64,000 nucleotides of DNA from Microbacterium sp. SLBN-146 (GTDB taxonomy: Bacteria; Actinomycetota; Actinomycetes; Actinomycetales; Microbacteriaceae), in assembly GCF_006715145.1 (NCBI RefSeq), contig NZ_VFMR01000001.1, forward strand, positions 2,170,001 to 2,234,000. The letters run 5' to 3'. The notes beneath the pieces are model-generated. The model was not told where the DNA came from. It saw only the letters and a list, made by a program, of their open reading frames with translations, and searched no databases. The stretch's first letter is position 1, and the number at the start of each line of letters is the position of its first letter. The translations under genes and the position numbers were made by a program. Below, one piece after another: positions 26,511 through 35,335 of the stretch.

Positions 26511-27659
26511 TCAGAACGCGAGGGGGATGACCGCGAGGAACACGATCACCGGCGCCGCGCACAGGCCGAGGAGGGCGTAGCGGCCCCAGCTGATGGTGAC
26601 GCCGACGGCTTCGAGGCGCTGGTGCCAGAGGAGGGTCGCGAGCGAGGCCCACGGGGTGATGAGCGAGCCGGCGTTAACGCCGACGAGCAGCGCGCCGAGG
26701 CGGGCGGGGGAGTTGGCGACGTTCTCGAGCGCGAGGTATGCGGGGAGGTTGTCGATCGCGTTCGCGCCGACGAGTGCCGTTCCCGCGAGGCGCCAGAGCG
26801 AGACGAGGTCGTCTCCGTGTCCGGCGATAGCGGCGATGACGGCGTCGGCGCCGAGCGACTGCAGTGCGCCGACGGTCAGGAAGAGCCCGGATGCGAAGAC
26901 GACGAGCTGCCACGGAAGGAGGCTCGGCCGAACCGTCCGCGGTGCCCGCCAGAGGAAAACGGCGATGAGCACGACGGCGGCGACGGATGCCGGCATCCAG
27001 GGTGGGATTCCCGAGACGAGGAGGGGGAGAAGGATGCCGACGACGCACGCCGAGAAGATCAGCAACCCGCGATCGGCGATGGCGGGCGGGGGAGCGGGCT
27101 CGAAGTGGCCCGCGAGCGAACGGCGGCTGACGAGCGCGAGGATCGCGACGGTGACGACGATCGCGATGAGGGCCGACCATCCCATGAGTTGGATGAAGGC
27201 GAGCGGCCCGGGGGAGTCGAGTCGGTGCTCGGCGAGCAGGTTGGTGAGGTTCGAGACGGGAAGCGCGAGGGATGCCGTGTTCGCCAGCCACACCGTTGCG
27301 AGGGCGAACGGGAGGGGTGGCAGGCCGTTGGCGCGGGCGACGCCGACGACGACGGGGGTGAGGAGCACGGCCGTCGTATCGAGGGAGAGGAACGCCGTCG
27401 AGACGACGGCCATCGCGACGACGAGGAGCCAGAGGGTCCAGGTGCGTCCGCGCGAGATGCGTCCGAGGAACGACGCGATGACGTCGAAGAGGCCCGCCGT
27501 CGCGGCGAGTTCGGCGACGACCGTGATCGCAATGACGAACAGCAGGATCGGCCACACGCGGTCGAAGATCGAGCCGATCATCTCGGGCGGGAGGATGCCG
27601 GTGAGTGCAGCGACGATCCCGCACGCCAGCAGGCCCGCGCCCACGATCGCCAGTTTCAC
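26511..27659 (-). CDS. SLC13/ArsB-type membrane permease
   Basis: 382 residues with about eleven helices. The first half contains AVVSTAFLSLDTTAVLLTPVVVGVARANG and LANTASLALPVSNLTNLL, typical of the ArsB/NhaD/SLC13 ion transporter superfamily; the second repeat has the mirrored GTALVGANAIDNLPAYLALENV. It should move an anion (arsenite, dicarboxylate or similar) across the inner membrane. There is no arsR or arsC nearby, so arsenic resistance is not indicated. The gene ends 29 bp before the start of the GH114 gene, and the two may form an operon. Confidence 0.85.
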   Translation of the reverse strand: MKLAIVGAGLLACGIVAALTGILPPEMIGSIFDRVWPILLFVIAITVVAELAATAGLFDVIASFLGRISRGRTWTLWLLVVAMAVVSTAFLSLDTTAVLLTPVVVGVARANGLPPLPFALATVWLANTASLALPVSNLTNLLAEHRLDSPGPLAFIQLMGWSALIAIVVTVAILALVSRRSLAGHFEPAPPPAIADRGLLIFSACVVGILLPLLVSGIPPWMPASVAAVVLIAVFLWRAPRTVRPSLLPWQLVVFASGLFLTVGALQSLGADAVIAAIAGHGDDLVSLWRLAGTALVGANAIDNLPAYLALENVANSPARLGALLVGVNAGSLITPWASLATLLWHQRLEAVGVTISWGRYALLGLCAAPVIVFLAVIPLAF

Positions 27660-27752
27660 TCGTCAATCATGGTGGCTGTGGTGGATGCCGGTCGCGTCGG
27701 GGCGCGTGACACGCGGGTGCGGCAGGGCTCGGCGGCTAGACTGGGGCGGCCA

Positions 27753-27824
27753 GCCTCTGTAGCTCAGTGGAAGAGCCACTCCGTCCTAAGGAGCGGGTCG
27801 GGAGTTCGAATCTCTCCAGGGGCA
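27753..27824 (+). tRNA. tRNA-Arg (anticodon CCT)
   Basis: 72 nt with a full cloverleaf: acceptor stem GCCTCTG/CAGGGGC, D arm TAGCTCAGTGGAAGAGC, anticodon loop GTCCTAA with anticodon CCT, and T arm GGGAG-TTCGAAT-CTCTC. CCA is not encoded. A T-rich stretch (CTTTTTTG) follows at 27831. It decodes AGG, a rare arginine codon in this genome. The first gene of the accessory island begins 223 bp after its 3' end, so it is the likely insertion site. Confidence 0.95.
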
Positions 27825-28047
27825 CCGTCTCTTTTTTGCTATGACCAGGGATTTATCTACTCTGTGGCGCTGCCGTCATGTCTCCCGGCACGCGGTTCGT
27901 CGTCTAAATGCCAGCCTCTTCAGTTCATGTGTTGGGTACGAGGTATCTCATGACGACGGCTCTGCGGCTACGCGCGCCCGTGTATCGCGGTTGCATCGAT
28001 GTCGCCGGTCGACATCATGGATTCATTCACCAGGTAACGTCAACGGG

Positions 28048-29004
28048 GTGATCGTGGACTTCCCAATGGACCTCCCAGCGGATCCCGCCCGTGACGAGGT
28101 GGTAATCGACCTGAGGCGCCGCGACCCCGACGGGCAAGTCACGGGCCAAGTGCTTCGAGACACCTTCGATCAGCTCTACGACGGCGTGCGGACCCAGCGA
28201 TATCGGTGGGACCAGCTCTTCAAGACAGAGAAGACCCACTTCGGAACGCTCGCCGAGATCAACCTTCAGCGGCAGTTTGAGTACGACGATGGCAGCAAAC
28301 TCGATTTCAGCATTGCCGGACACGAAGTCGACGCCAAGTACAGTCAGACGCCGGGTGGATGGATGCTCCCGCCTGAGGCGATCGATGAGCTTTGCATGGT
28401 GATTACTGCGAGTGACCAGGCTTCGAAGTTTTCGGTAGGAGTCGTACGCGCCTCTGCGAGCCTACTGAACTCGGGCCAGAACCGAGACGCTAAACGGACG
28501 CTCTCAGCGGCCGGTCGAGCTTCGATCGTATGGCTTGCGCGACATGCGGAACTGCCTCCGAACACCCTTCTTCATATGACAGATGAGGACCTTGAGGCTG
28601 TCATGGGGGCGGGAGGTGGTACGGCACGCGTCTCGGAGCTGTTTCGCCGCACAATTGGCAGGGTGGTTGGACGGGCAGCGATCGCTACGGTCGCTGCCCA
28701 ACTTGATGTGACGAGGCGGGTGCGTGGTGGTGAAAGCGGCTCACGAGACCCTCTTGCAAGGGAAGGTATTGTCATTCTGGGTGGAGCCTACGACTGGCAG
28801 CGCCAGGCTGCTCGCAATCTCGGCCTTCCTATCCCGCGCCGCACTGAGTACGTCGCGGGGTACGTCCGTCCCGCTCCTCAGGGATGGCGTGAGTTGGTCG
28901 CCCATGGTCCTTCCGGACTTGAAGTCGTCTCAGCTACGGCGGCAACGCGCGCGCCGTTCCCGTTGGCGTGGTACGGCGAGCGGCGGCACGGACCGCTGAC
29001 CTGA
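28048..29004 (+). CDS. NaeI-family type II restriction endonuclease
   Basis: 318 residues from GTG 28048; NaeI is 317. With this start the numbering matches NaeI exactly: DPDG at 26-29, LRDT at 36-39, and the catalytic residues Glu70, Asp86, Asp95 and Lys97 (AEINL; DFSIAG; VDAK). The ligase-like stretch with Leu43 (DQLYDG) is kept; in NaeI, changing this Leu to Lys gives topoisomerase/recombinase activity. The C-terminal half carries the Topo/CAP-type DNA-binding domain (GGGTARVSELFRRTIGRVVGRA). NaeI is a type IIE enzyme that cuts GCCGGC after binding two sites. The methyltransferase gene follows 53 bp downstream. Confidence 0.93.
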   Translation: MIVDFPMDLPADPARDEVVIDLRRRDPDGQVTGQVLRDTFDQLYDGVRTQRYRWDQLFKTEKTHFGTLAEINLQRQFEYDDGSKLDFSIAGHEVDAKYSQTPGGWMLPPEAIDELCMVITASDQASKFSVGVVRASASLLNSGQNRDAKRTLSAAGRASIVWLARHAELPPNTLLHMTDEDLEAVMGAGGGTARVSELFRRTIGRVVGRAAIATVAAQLDVTRRVRGGESGSRDPLAREGIVILGGAYDWQRQAARNLGLPIPRRTEYVAGYVRPAPQGWRELVAHGPSGLEVVSATAATRAPFPLAWYGERRHGPLT

Positions 29005-29057
29005 GAGAACTCGGCGCGGGCGCTCCCAATGTCTGTGGCTCCTGAGAAACTGGTCTA

Positions 29058-30374
29058 ATGATGGACGGACTCGGGCCCGAAGAGCGGCTGACAGCGGTGG
29101 AGATTTGCGCTGGGGCTGGCGGGCAGAGTCTTGGGCTCCACCTCGCCGGCTTCAGACACACGTTGGCTGTTGAGATCGATCGAGACGCCGCGGCGACTCT
29201 GGAGCGTAACTTGTCCCGCCTCGCCGAGAAGGAGGGGCATGAACCACCTCTGGTGGCAGTCGGAGATGTGGCCGACTCTTCGGTCTGGGATCCGCAGAGC
29301 TACACCGGTGTATCGCTGCTAGCGGGCGGTGTGCCCTGTCCGCCGTTCTCGATAGCGGGCAGGCAGCTTGGCTCGTCCGACGAGCGCGATCTATTTGCTT
29401 GGGCAGTCGAAGTCGCGGGCAAGATGAATCCAGACGCTGTGCTTCTCGAGAACGTACGCGGGCTATCCATGCCGCGGTTCGCGGGTTATAGACAGGCGGT
29501 GCTCGACCGTTTCGCGGAACTCGGCTACCGGGCTGACTGGCGCCTTCTTGAGGCCAAGGACTTCGGAGTGCCCCAGCTCCGCCCCCGCTTCATCTTGGTT
29601 GCTCTTCGGGAGGAGTTCGCACCCTACTTTGCATGGCCGGAGCCGATGCCGACTGTTCAGACGGTGGGCGCTGCCCTATACGACCTGATGGCGGCAAACG
29701 GATGGCAGGGTGCGGAAGCGTGGGCAAAGAGAGCGAACCGCGTTGCGCCCACGGTGGTCGGCGGTTCCAAGAAGCATGGTGGTCCCGATCTCGGCCCCAC
29801 ACGTGCCAAGCGCGAGTGGCGATCGTTAGGTGTCGACGGTTTGGGCATTGCTGACGCTGCGCCGGGACCAGACTCGCCTGCGGATCTCGTCCCCAAACTG
29901 ACGAATCAGATGGTTGCACGGATCCAAGGGTGGGCAGGTCCCGCCTACGACTGGGATTTCGGAGACGGCAGAGGCCGAAAGACGACGACTTATCGACAGA
30001 TTGGGAATGCCTTCCCGCCACCTATGGCGAGGGCGGTCGGCCTTGCTATCGCCTCTGCCCTCCGGAAGGAGGGACACCCAGCCGGTGATCACGGAACTCG
30101 CAGCCAGTACAGTGATGAGATTTATAGAGCCATGCGGGAGCACGGCGGGTATGTCTCACTGGCGGGTCTTCGAAGAGCGCTCGCCGGAACTTTGACCGAA
30201 GAGGAGATCGAACGTCGGATTGAGTTTCTGCAGCAGGACTTCGAGATCGACGTCCGCCAGCGTGGTGGTCTCCTCACCTATCGGCTCGGCAACTGGCGCG
30301 CCTTCCGTGGCCAGGATGACCACGCACGTCACGAGGCATTTGCGACAGATCGCCTCCGCTCGAAGATCAGCTGA
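29058..30374 (+). CDS. DNA (cytosine-5) methyltransferase, partner of the NaeI enzyme
   Basis: 438 residues. All C5-MTase motifs are visible: I (EICAGAGGQSLGL), IV with the catalytic Cys (GGVPCPPFSIAG), VI (LLENVRGL), VIII (DFGVPQLRPR), the target-recognition region around ANRVAPTVVGGSKKHGG, and X (YRQIGNAFPPPMA). It should protect the host from the endonuclease by methylating its target, presumably GCCGGC. A further 100 residues after motif X form a C-terminal extension containing helices (EEEIERRIEFLQQDF). The frame is intact and the gene probably forms an operon with the endonuclease. Its target-recognition region is shared with the degenerate MTase at 33292. Confidence 0.93.
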   Translation: MMDGLGPEERLTAVEICAGAGGQSLGLHLAGFRHTLAVEIDRDAAATLERNLSRLAEKEGHEPPLVAVGDVADSSVWDPQSYTGVSLLAGGVPCPPFSIAGRQLGSSDERDLFAWAVEVAGKMNPDAVLLENVRGLSMPRFAGYRQAVLDRFAELGYRADWRLLEAKDFGVPQLRPRFILVALREEFAPYFAWPEPMPTVQTVGAALYDLMAANGWQGAEAWAKRANRVAPTVVGGSKKHGGPDLGPTRAKREWRSLGVDGLGIADAAPGPDSPADLVPKLTNQMVARIQGWAGPAYDWDFGDGRGRKTTTYRQIGNAFPPPMARAVGLAIASALRKEGHPAGDHGTRSQYSDEIYRAMREHGGYVSLAGLRRALAGTLTEEEIERRIEFLQQDFEIDVRQRGGLLTYRLGNWRAFRGQDDHARHEAFATDRLRSKIS

Positions 30375-30485
30375 AGAGCCATTGGGTGGCTGCTCGCGAC
30401 AGGGGGCTGTGGAAGAGGGGACTGCTGCACGGATAGTGACATCTGATCTGGCTTGCCCGAGGGGTGGGCCTGGAAGGTTGTTGCT

Positions 30486-31412
30486 GTGCCCAAGCCCTAT
30501 CCGAGCGAGTTCCGTGACGGCGTGGTGCGCGTCGCTCAGAACCGCGAGTCCGGAGTGACGATCTAGCAGATCGCGAGAGACTTCGGTGTCCACCCGATGA
30601 CCCTGCAGAAGTGGTTGCAGCGCTCAAAAGTCGAGGATGGTTCCGTGTCCGGCGTTGCGGGCACAGAGTCGGCGGAGAATCGCGAGCTGCGCAAGCGTGT
30701 CCGGCTGCTCGAGCAAGAGAGCGAGGTCCTTCGTCGTGCGGCGGCGTATCCGTCGCAGGCGAACCTGCCGGAACGAGGTTCTACCCGCTCGTGATGGAGC
30801 TCGCCGCCGCAGGGATCCCTGTGACGGTGACGTGTCGGGTCCTCAAGCTCTCTCGCCAGCCCTACTACCGATGGATGGCTGCTCCCATCACCACGAGCGA
30901 GGTGGTGTAGGCGTATCGCGCGAACGCGTTGTTCGACGCGCACAAGGATGACCCCGAGTTCGGGCATCGACTGCTTGCAGACGAGGCCGCGGAGGCGGGT
31001 GAGGCGATGGCGGATCGGACCGCGTGGCGGATCGGATCAACCAACGGCTGGTTCAGCGCTTTCGGAAAGCCCAAGCGCGGCGGGGGCTACCGGCCCGGAC
31101 CCGCGGTCCATGACCATCTCTGCGCCCTTACCGACGAGGACGGCAGAACGCGACATGTGTTCGCGGCCGAGGCGCCGAACGAGCTCTGACTCACCGACAT
31201 CACGGAGCACGATACGAGTGAATGGAAGCTCTATCTCTGGTGATCAAGGACGTGTTGTCCGGTCGGATCGTGGGCTACTCGGTTGATTCGAGAATGAAGT
31301 CCAGATTGGCCGTCCAAGCGCTCGAGAACGCCGACGCCAGCCCCGACTCGGCGGATTGACGCCCATCGAGTTCGAGGTCATCATGAACACGACCGTCGCA
31401 CTGGCGGCGTGA
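30486..31412 (+). pseudogene. IS3-family transposase remnant (orfA and orfB)
   Basis: The start, MPKPYPSEFRDGVVRVAQ, and the helix-turn-helix segment QIARDFGVHPMTLQKWL are an IS3 orfA; the later part PVTVTCRVLKLSRQPYYRW and the integrase-core pieces LLADEAAEAG and GGYRPGPAVHDHLC are orfB. A TAG at 30564-30566 interrupts orfA, a TAG near 30908 interrupts orfB, and a TGA near 31187 and later frame changes follow. The 3' end fades into island DNA near 31412. I saw no convincing terminal inverted repeats. The element is dead. It lies between the restriction-modification genes and the NTase operon. Confidence 0.85.
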
Positions 31413-31671
31413 CTAGAATCTGTCACCTATCCGTGCAGCAGTCCCATCGGAGGTTATCTGCTAGGCGCCGATGGTTGGGGTGACTTCGCGGCGCGATCCT
31501 TGGGGTGGGGCTCGAAGTCTATTCGGCTGTCAGGCAGCGGAGGTTGGTGAAGTATGCGCACTCGGCAACCGAGCTCTCGGTGCATGCCGAGGTCTCTCAT
31601 GCATGGCATGCTGAAACTCGCGCACCGCGGTCCTGTCTTGTTCGATATGCTCGCCGAGATTGGGGGCAGCG

Positions 31672-32727
31672 ATGGGGAACGGTCTGAGTGATGCGTTAGC
31701 GCGTGCCGGGTGGGAGGCACTTGAATTGCCGAATCTGGAGCGCTCGTTCACTCGAAGTCAGTCGTGCATCGCAAAGGCTCGTGATCATCTCGCTAGCGAG
31801 CTTGTTGATGCTGATCCACGTATTGATGTCGTTGTCTTTGGGTCACTCGCACGATACGAAATGACGGAGGCGTCGGATCTCGACTGGCTGGTCGTCGTGC
31901 ATGCATTGCCGGACAAGCGCACATCAGTTGAGGCCGCGCTCGCCGCTGCCGATTCGCTGCGAGGTGTGATGAGTGGCGACGGCGGTGAGATTCGTGAGCA
32001 CGGATCGAGCGGCGTCTTCGGGCAGATGGTGTCGGCGGTCGAACTGGTCGAGGTGATCGGACTCCAGGCAGACACGAATCACTCGCACACACGACGCATC
32101 TTGCTGATCGAGGAGTCGGTCTCTCTCCGAGACGAAGTGCTGCACCGCAACCTTCTAACAACGACGTTCCAAAGATACCTAGACGCACACCCGCCGACGT
32201 CGACTGGTGTCCCTCGATTCCTTCTGAACGACCTGCTTCGGTACTGGCGCACGGTGACGGTGGACTACCAGGCGAAGAGTCCCGCACAGTCCATGTACTC
32301 GCTCCGCTACTTGAAACTCATCGTCTCGCGAAAGCTCACATTCGCCGCATCCTTGCTCCCGCTGCTCGTGCTCGCCCTTCAGGAGCCTCGACCAGACGTG
32401 GAGGAGCTTGCCGAGAAGCTGTACGAGTCGTTTCGCCAACCCGCCCTTGTCAGACTCGTTGACTCTCTCGCCATTTTGAGCAAGATGTGCGCTGAGGTCG
32501 CTGATCCCGCCCAGCAAGTCTTGCGGATCGCAGAAGAGTTCAACGGTTTACTCGGTGACGCCGATTGGAGAGCGCGTATCAACGAGGCGAGCCGCCGTCC
32601 GAACCCTAAAGATCAGAATGAGTTCTCAGCCGCTCGGGCGCTCGGGCGCCTCCTGCAGGATAGTCTTGAGCGCATCTTCTTCGCTGAGCCGCTGCTGCCG
32701 TTGACGCGCAGCCTGCTACTGTTCTAG
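31672..32727 (+). CDS. Nucleotidyltransferase-fold protein (first gene of NTase-HIT-pseudoMTase operon)
   Basis: 351 residues. The N-terminal domain has the polymerase-beta-type nucleotidyltransferase signature: Gly57-Ser58 followed by Asp69-Leu70-Asp71 (FGSLARYEMTEASDLDW). It is not the CD-NTase GTxxxxxxDxD form. After about residue 150 a helical region (LLNDLLRYWRTVTVDYQAK) follows, resembling C-terminal substrate domains of other minimal NTases. It should transfer a nucleotide to an unknown acceptor. ATG 31672 has GGGGGCAGC upstream. The HIT gene begins 24 bp later. The codon use is less GC-biased than in the core genome. Function unknown. Confidence 0.75.
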   Translation: MGNGLSDALARAGWEALELPNLERSFTRSQSCIAKARDHLASELVDADPRIDVVVFGSLARYEMTEASDLDWLVVVHALPDKRTSVEAALAAADSLRGVMSGDGGEIREHGSSGVFGQMVSAVELVEVIGLQADTNHSHTRRILLIEESVSLRDEVLHRNLLTTTFQRYLDAHPPTSTGVPRFLLNDLLRYWRTVTVDYQAKSPAQSMYSLRYLKLIVSRKLTFAASLLPLLVLALQEPRPDVEELAEKLYESFRQPALVRLVDSLAILSKMCAEVADPAQQVLRIAEEFNGLLGDADWRARINEASRRPNPKDQNEFSAARALGRLLQDSLERIFFAEPLLPLTRSLLLF

Positions 32728-32751
32728 AATATATGTACGAATGAGGGTGAC

Positions 32752-33288
32752 ATGACACTGACGCCAGACGCCACGAGCTGCAAGACATGCGGCTTCGGCC
32801 TGTGGATCCCAATCCCCGGAGGCGACTTGAGCTCGTCTTTCATGGGGTTGTACAGTGATGCTCGCTTCCCTGGCCGTTGCATCGTGAGCCTAAACGAACA
32901 CGCCGAGCACCTCGACGATCTTCCCAAAGACACTGTTTCGTCCTTCATGATCAACGTAGCGATGGCCTCAAAGGCCTTACGGATCGCGACAGACGCGCCT
33001 CGCATCAACGTTGCGATCCTGGGCAACCAGGAGGGGCACGTCCACGCACACCTCATTCCTCGATATCCCGATTCCGAGCCGCTACCCAATAAGGCCCCCT
33101 GGGAGGACCCTCGACCTCGAGGTGCTCTTGACGAAGGGGACGAGAGGCGCTTGGTCAATCTGATCGCACGCGCACTGACGCAGGTCAAAGCACGGTCCAA
33201 GGACGAGGCGGGAGCCTCGCGAATGCCCCGCCGCTCGGGGTCACGTGCGCTGCCGCTTCTCTCCTCAGGCGCTGAGTCTCTCGTCTAG
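32752..33288 (+). CDS. HIT-family nucleotide hydrolase/transferase
   Basis: 178 residues. A CxxC pair (Cys10, Cys13) starts the protein, and the HIT motif HVHAHL (His96, His98, His100) forms the catalytic triad of histidines. HIT enzymes hydrolyse or transfer from phosphoanhydride bonds of nucleotides, for example Ap4A or adenylated proteins. The C-terminal 30 residues are basic and low-complexity. Its partner upstream is a nucleotidyltransferase, so the pair could attach and remove nucleotides, but this is speculation. The next gene starts three bases after its stop, so the three genes form an operon. Confidence 0.85.
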   Translation: MTLTPDATSCKTCGFGLWIPIPGGDLSSSFMGLYSDARFPGRCIVSLNEHAEHLDDLPKDTVSSFMINVAMASKALRIATDAPRINVAILGNQEGHVHAHLIPRYPDSEPLPNKAPWEDPRPRGALDEGDERRLVNLIARALTQVKARSKDEAGASRMPRRSGSRALPLLSSGAESLV

Positions 33289-33291
33289 TAG

Positions 33292-34236
33292 ATGACGACG
33301 CTGCGTGCCGCAGATCTCCTTGTCGGAGGTGGGGGCATGGCACTGGGCCTCGAAAGGGGCGGATTCGAATTGGCGTACGCGATCGATGAGGATCCCGATG
33401 CAGTTCGAACGATCCGCTCAAACCGTGAGCACTGGCAAGTCGAGATGCTGGATGTCGGCGAGCTGTCGGCGAAGCAAGTTTCAGGTCTTGACCTAATTTC
33501 CGCGGGGTTGCCGTCGCCGCAACGCCCCAGTGAGTCACGCGATGCGCGTGGCGGACGCGACGCGAACGACGCCGTGATTTCTTGCGTCAACTTGGTGTCC
33601 GAGGCCCAGCCTAGAGCTATCCTTTTCGAAAGCACACGGTCACTGTTGTACGAGGTGCATAGACCTCTCTTAACCTGGATCACACGTCAGCTTGAGGAGA
33701 GTGGGTATCAACTCGAACTGCGCATGCTGGAGGCTTCAGACTTTGGGATTGCTCAACGTCGACCCCGCGTCTACCTTGTTGCGTTCCAGCGAGATGCGTT
33801 CAAGTCGTTTGAGTGGCCCTACCCTTCGTTCGAGCACGTCACTCTTGGGGAGACTCTTCACGAGGAGATGTCAGCCTTGGGATGGAGGGGCGCTGATAAG
33901 TGGGCTACCAATGCGAATCGCGTAGCACCGACAATCGTCGGGGGATCCCGACGACACGGCGGCGCAGACCTGGGGCCCTCCGGGACGAAGAGTGCTTGGT
34001 GGCGGCTGGGTATTGACCCGACCGCAATTGCCGATGCATCCCCCGGGCCGGATGACCCGATGGAACTCGCTCCTCGACTAACTCTCCGAATGATGGCGAA
34101 GCTTCAAGGTCTGGAGAACTGGCCGCTACACGGTTCGAAGAGTCATCAAGCTCGACTGATCGCCTCTGCAACTCCCCCAGCGGTCGCGGAGGGCATCGCA
34201 CTCTCCATCGCTGGAGCACTTCGCACTGGTGCTTGA
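33292..34236 (+). CDS. Degenerate DNA (cytosine-5) methyltransferase lacking catalytic Cys
   Basis: 314 residues, homologous to the MTase at 29058 over the whole catalytic and recognition region. Motif IV reads AGLPSPQRPS, with Ser where the catalytic Cys (PCPP) should be. Motif VI reads LFESTRSL, keeping the Glu but losing Asn-Val. Motif X reads IASATPPAVA and lacks the Asn. Motif VIII (DFGIAQRRPR) and the recognition region ANRVAPTIVGGSRRHGGADLGP are conserved. It should bind DNA, possibly the same site, but cannot methylate by the normal mechanism. The frame is open with few gaps, so it may be a selected non-catalytic protein rather than a pseudogene. Confidence 0.85.
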   Translation: MTTLRAADLLVGGGGMALGLERGGFELAYAIDEDPDAVRTIRSNREHWQVEMLDVGELSAKQVSGLDLISAGLPSPQRPSESRDARGGRDANDAVISCVNLVSEAQPRAILFESTRSLLYEVHRPLLTWITRQLEESGYQLELRMLEASDFGIAQRRPRVYLVAFQRDAFKSFEWPYPSFEHVTLGETLHEEMSALGWRGADKWATNANRVAPTIVGGSRRHGGADLGPSGTKSAWWRLGIDPTAIADASPGPDDPMELAPRLTLRMMAKLQGLENWPLHGSKSHQARLIASATPPAVAEGIALSIAGALRTGA

Positions 34237-34756
34237 AGACTGCATGGGCAGTCGGACCAGAGGCCGCAACGAGATCACCGCACGCCGAGGTCCTGCTTCA
34301 TCGCCGCCGCGACCGGGCTTGCGCTCATCGTTCGCACGACCGCAGAGATCCCACGATGACATGGTACCGGTCCGCCCTTCGGCCCTGACGGCGAAATCGT
34401 CGCCGATCGCGATCGTGCGTCAGGATTGTTCCGCCAGACGGTGCAGGTCGGCCTCGTTTTCACACGTCGCAATGGCCTACTTTTCGAGCGTCGTCGACAG
34501 TGGACTCGGCCACAGTCTTGGCGGCGCGGAAACGAGGCGTTCGCCATGGATGGGTGCATCGGATTCAAGACCGTGGTCGAGAATGAGTCACCCCCCGAGC
34601 CGAGGGCGAGGTGACTCAACCGTCACGACAAGGTGGAGCGCAAGCACTCCGCCAACTGGCCCAGGCCAGCCACCTCTGAGGCTTGAAGGCCGCTCAGACC
34701 GAGACTTACCAGTTCCGAAGGCTCGCCCACAATCGCGGCGCCGTTATCTTGATGAC
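34237..34756. other. 520-bp region with no confident gene
   Basis: Between the pseudo-MTase and the SLATT-like gene. Plus-strand and minus-strand frames of around 60-115 codons exist, but none has a recognisable motif, a good start, or consistent codon use. It may hold decayed genes and the promoter for 34757. Confidence 0.6.
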
Positions 34757-35335
34757 ATGCAGCTTCAACACGATCCCGAGCCTTCGTCGGTGACCAGCAT
34801 CTCCAAGTGGAAACGAGTACTTGCGTCTCTCGCGATCATCCCTGATCCGACAGTCCCGGTGGCACGCGACCTCCGAACAGATCTCTCGCCGCTAGAACTA
34901 GCTAACGTCATTCGACAACAGTTCTATAAGGACAGGAACTACCTCCGATTGAGGCGCAGACGCTGGATCATTGGGGCGATCGCAATTCGGCTGCTTGCTC
35001 TTGGATTGTCAGGGGCGGCGACAATCCTTCTAGGGCTCTCTAACCTGTCAGGTGCCGCTGCGTGGGGCTTTGCATTGTCGGCGCTCGTGACATCGATCAC
35101 GGCGCTGGAGCCATTTTTCAACTTTCGGTCTCGATGGGTGTCGGCGGATGAGGCACTGGCGCGTTGGCATAGTGCCGAGGAGGCATTGACTCTCTACGTG
35201 GCAACACGAGCCGAGGACGAGCTTTCGACGCCTGAGGTAGTCGCCTTTGATGGAATGAGACAGGATGAGTGGTCGAGATTCACTCAAGATTGGCTCGCTG
35301 ACCGTCGCAGCGCGGGTCCTGGACCGCACTCCTGA
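34757..35335 (+). CDS. Two-helix SLATT-like membrane protein
   Basis: 192 residues. A cytoplasmic N-terminal part (about 1-65) is followed by a basic cluster (LRLRRRRW), two transmembrane helices (about 70-93 and 97-117), and a helical cytoplasmic part with ADEALARWHSAEEALTLYVATR. This layout is that of the SLATT (SMODS/SLOG-associating 2TM effector) families, which are thought to form membrane pores in nucleotide-activated defence systems. I cannot see a partner CD-NTase next to it. The assignment rests on architecture, not a diagnostic motif. Confidence 0.6.
   Translation: MQLQHDPEPSSVTSISKWKRVLASLAIIPDPTVPVARDLRTDLSPLELANVIRQQFYKDRNYLRLRRRRWIIGAIAIRLLALGLSGAATILLGLSNLSGAAAWGFALSALVTSITALEPFFNFRSRWVSADEALARWHSAEEALTLYVATRAEDELSTPEVVAFDGMRQDEWSRFTQDWLADRRSAGPGPHS

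Noticed and set aside
27841-28047. Longer reading frame upstream of the NaeI-type gene
   Set aside because: The frame is open from 27841, but residue numbering from GTG 28048 matches NaeI exactly, and the upstream residues have no family similarity.
31505-31687. 60-codon frame before the NTase gene
   Set aside because: No domain, no Shine-Dalgarno sequence and overlap with the start of the NTase. Left as intergenic sequence.
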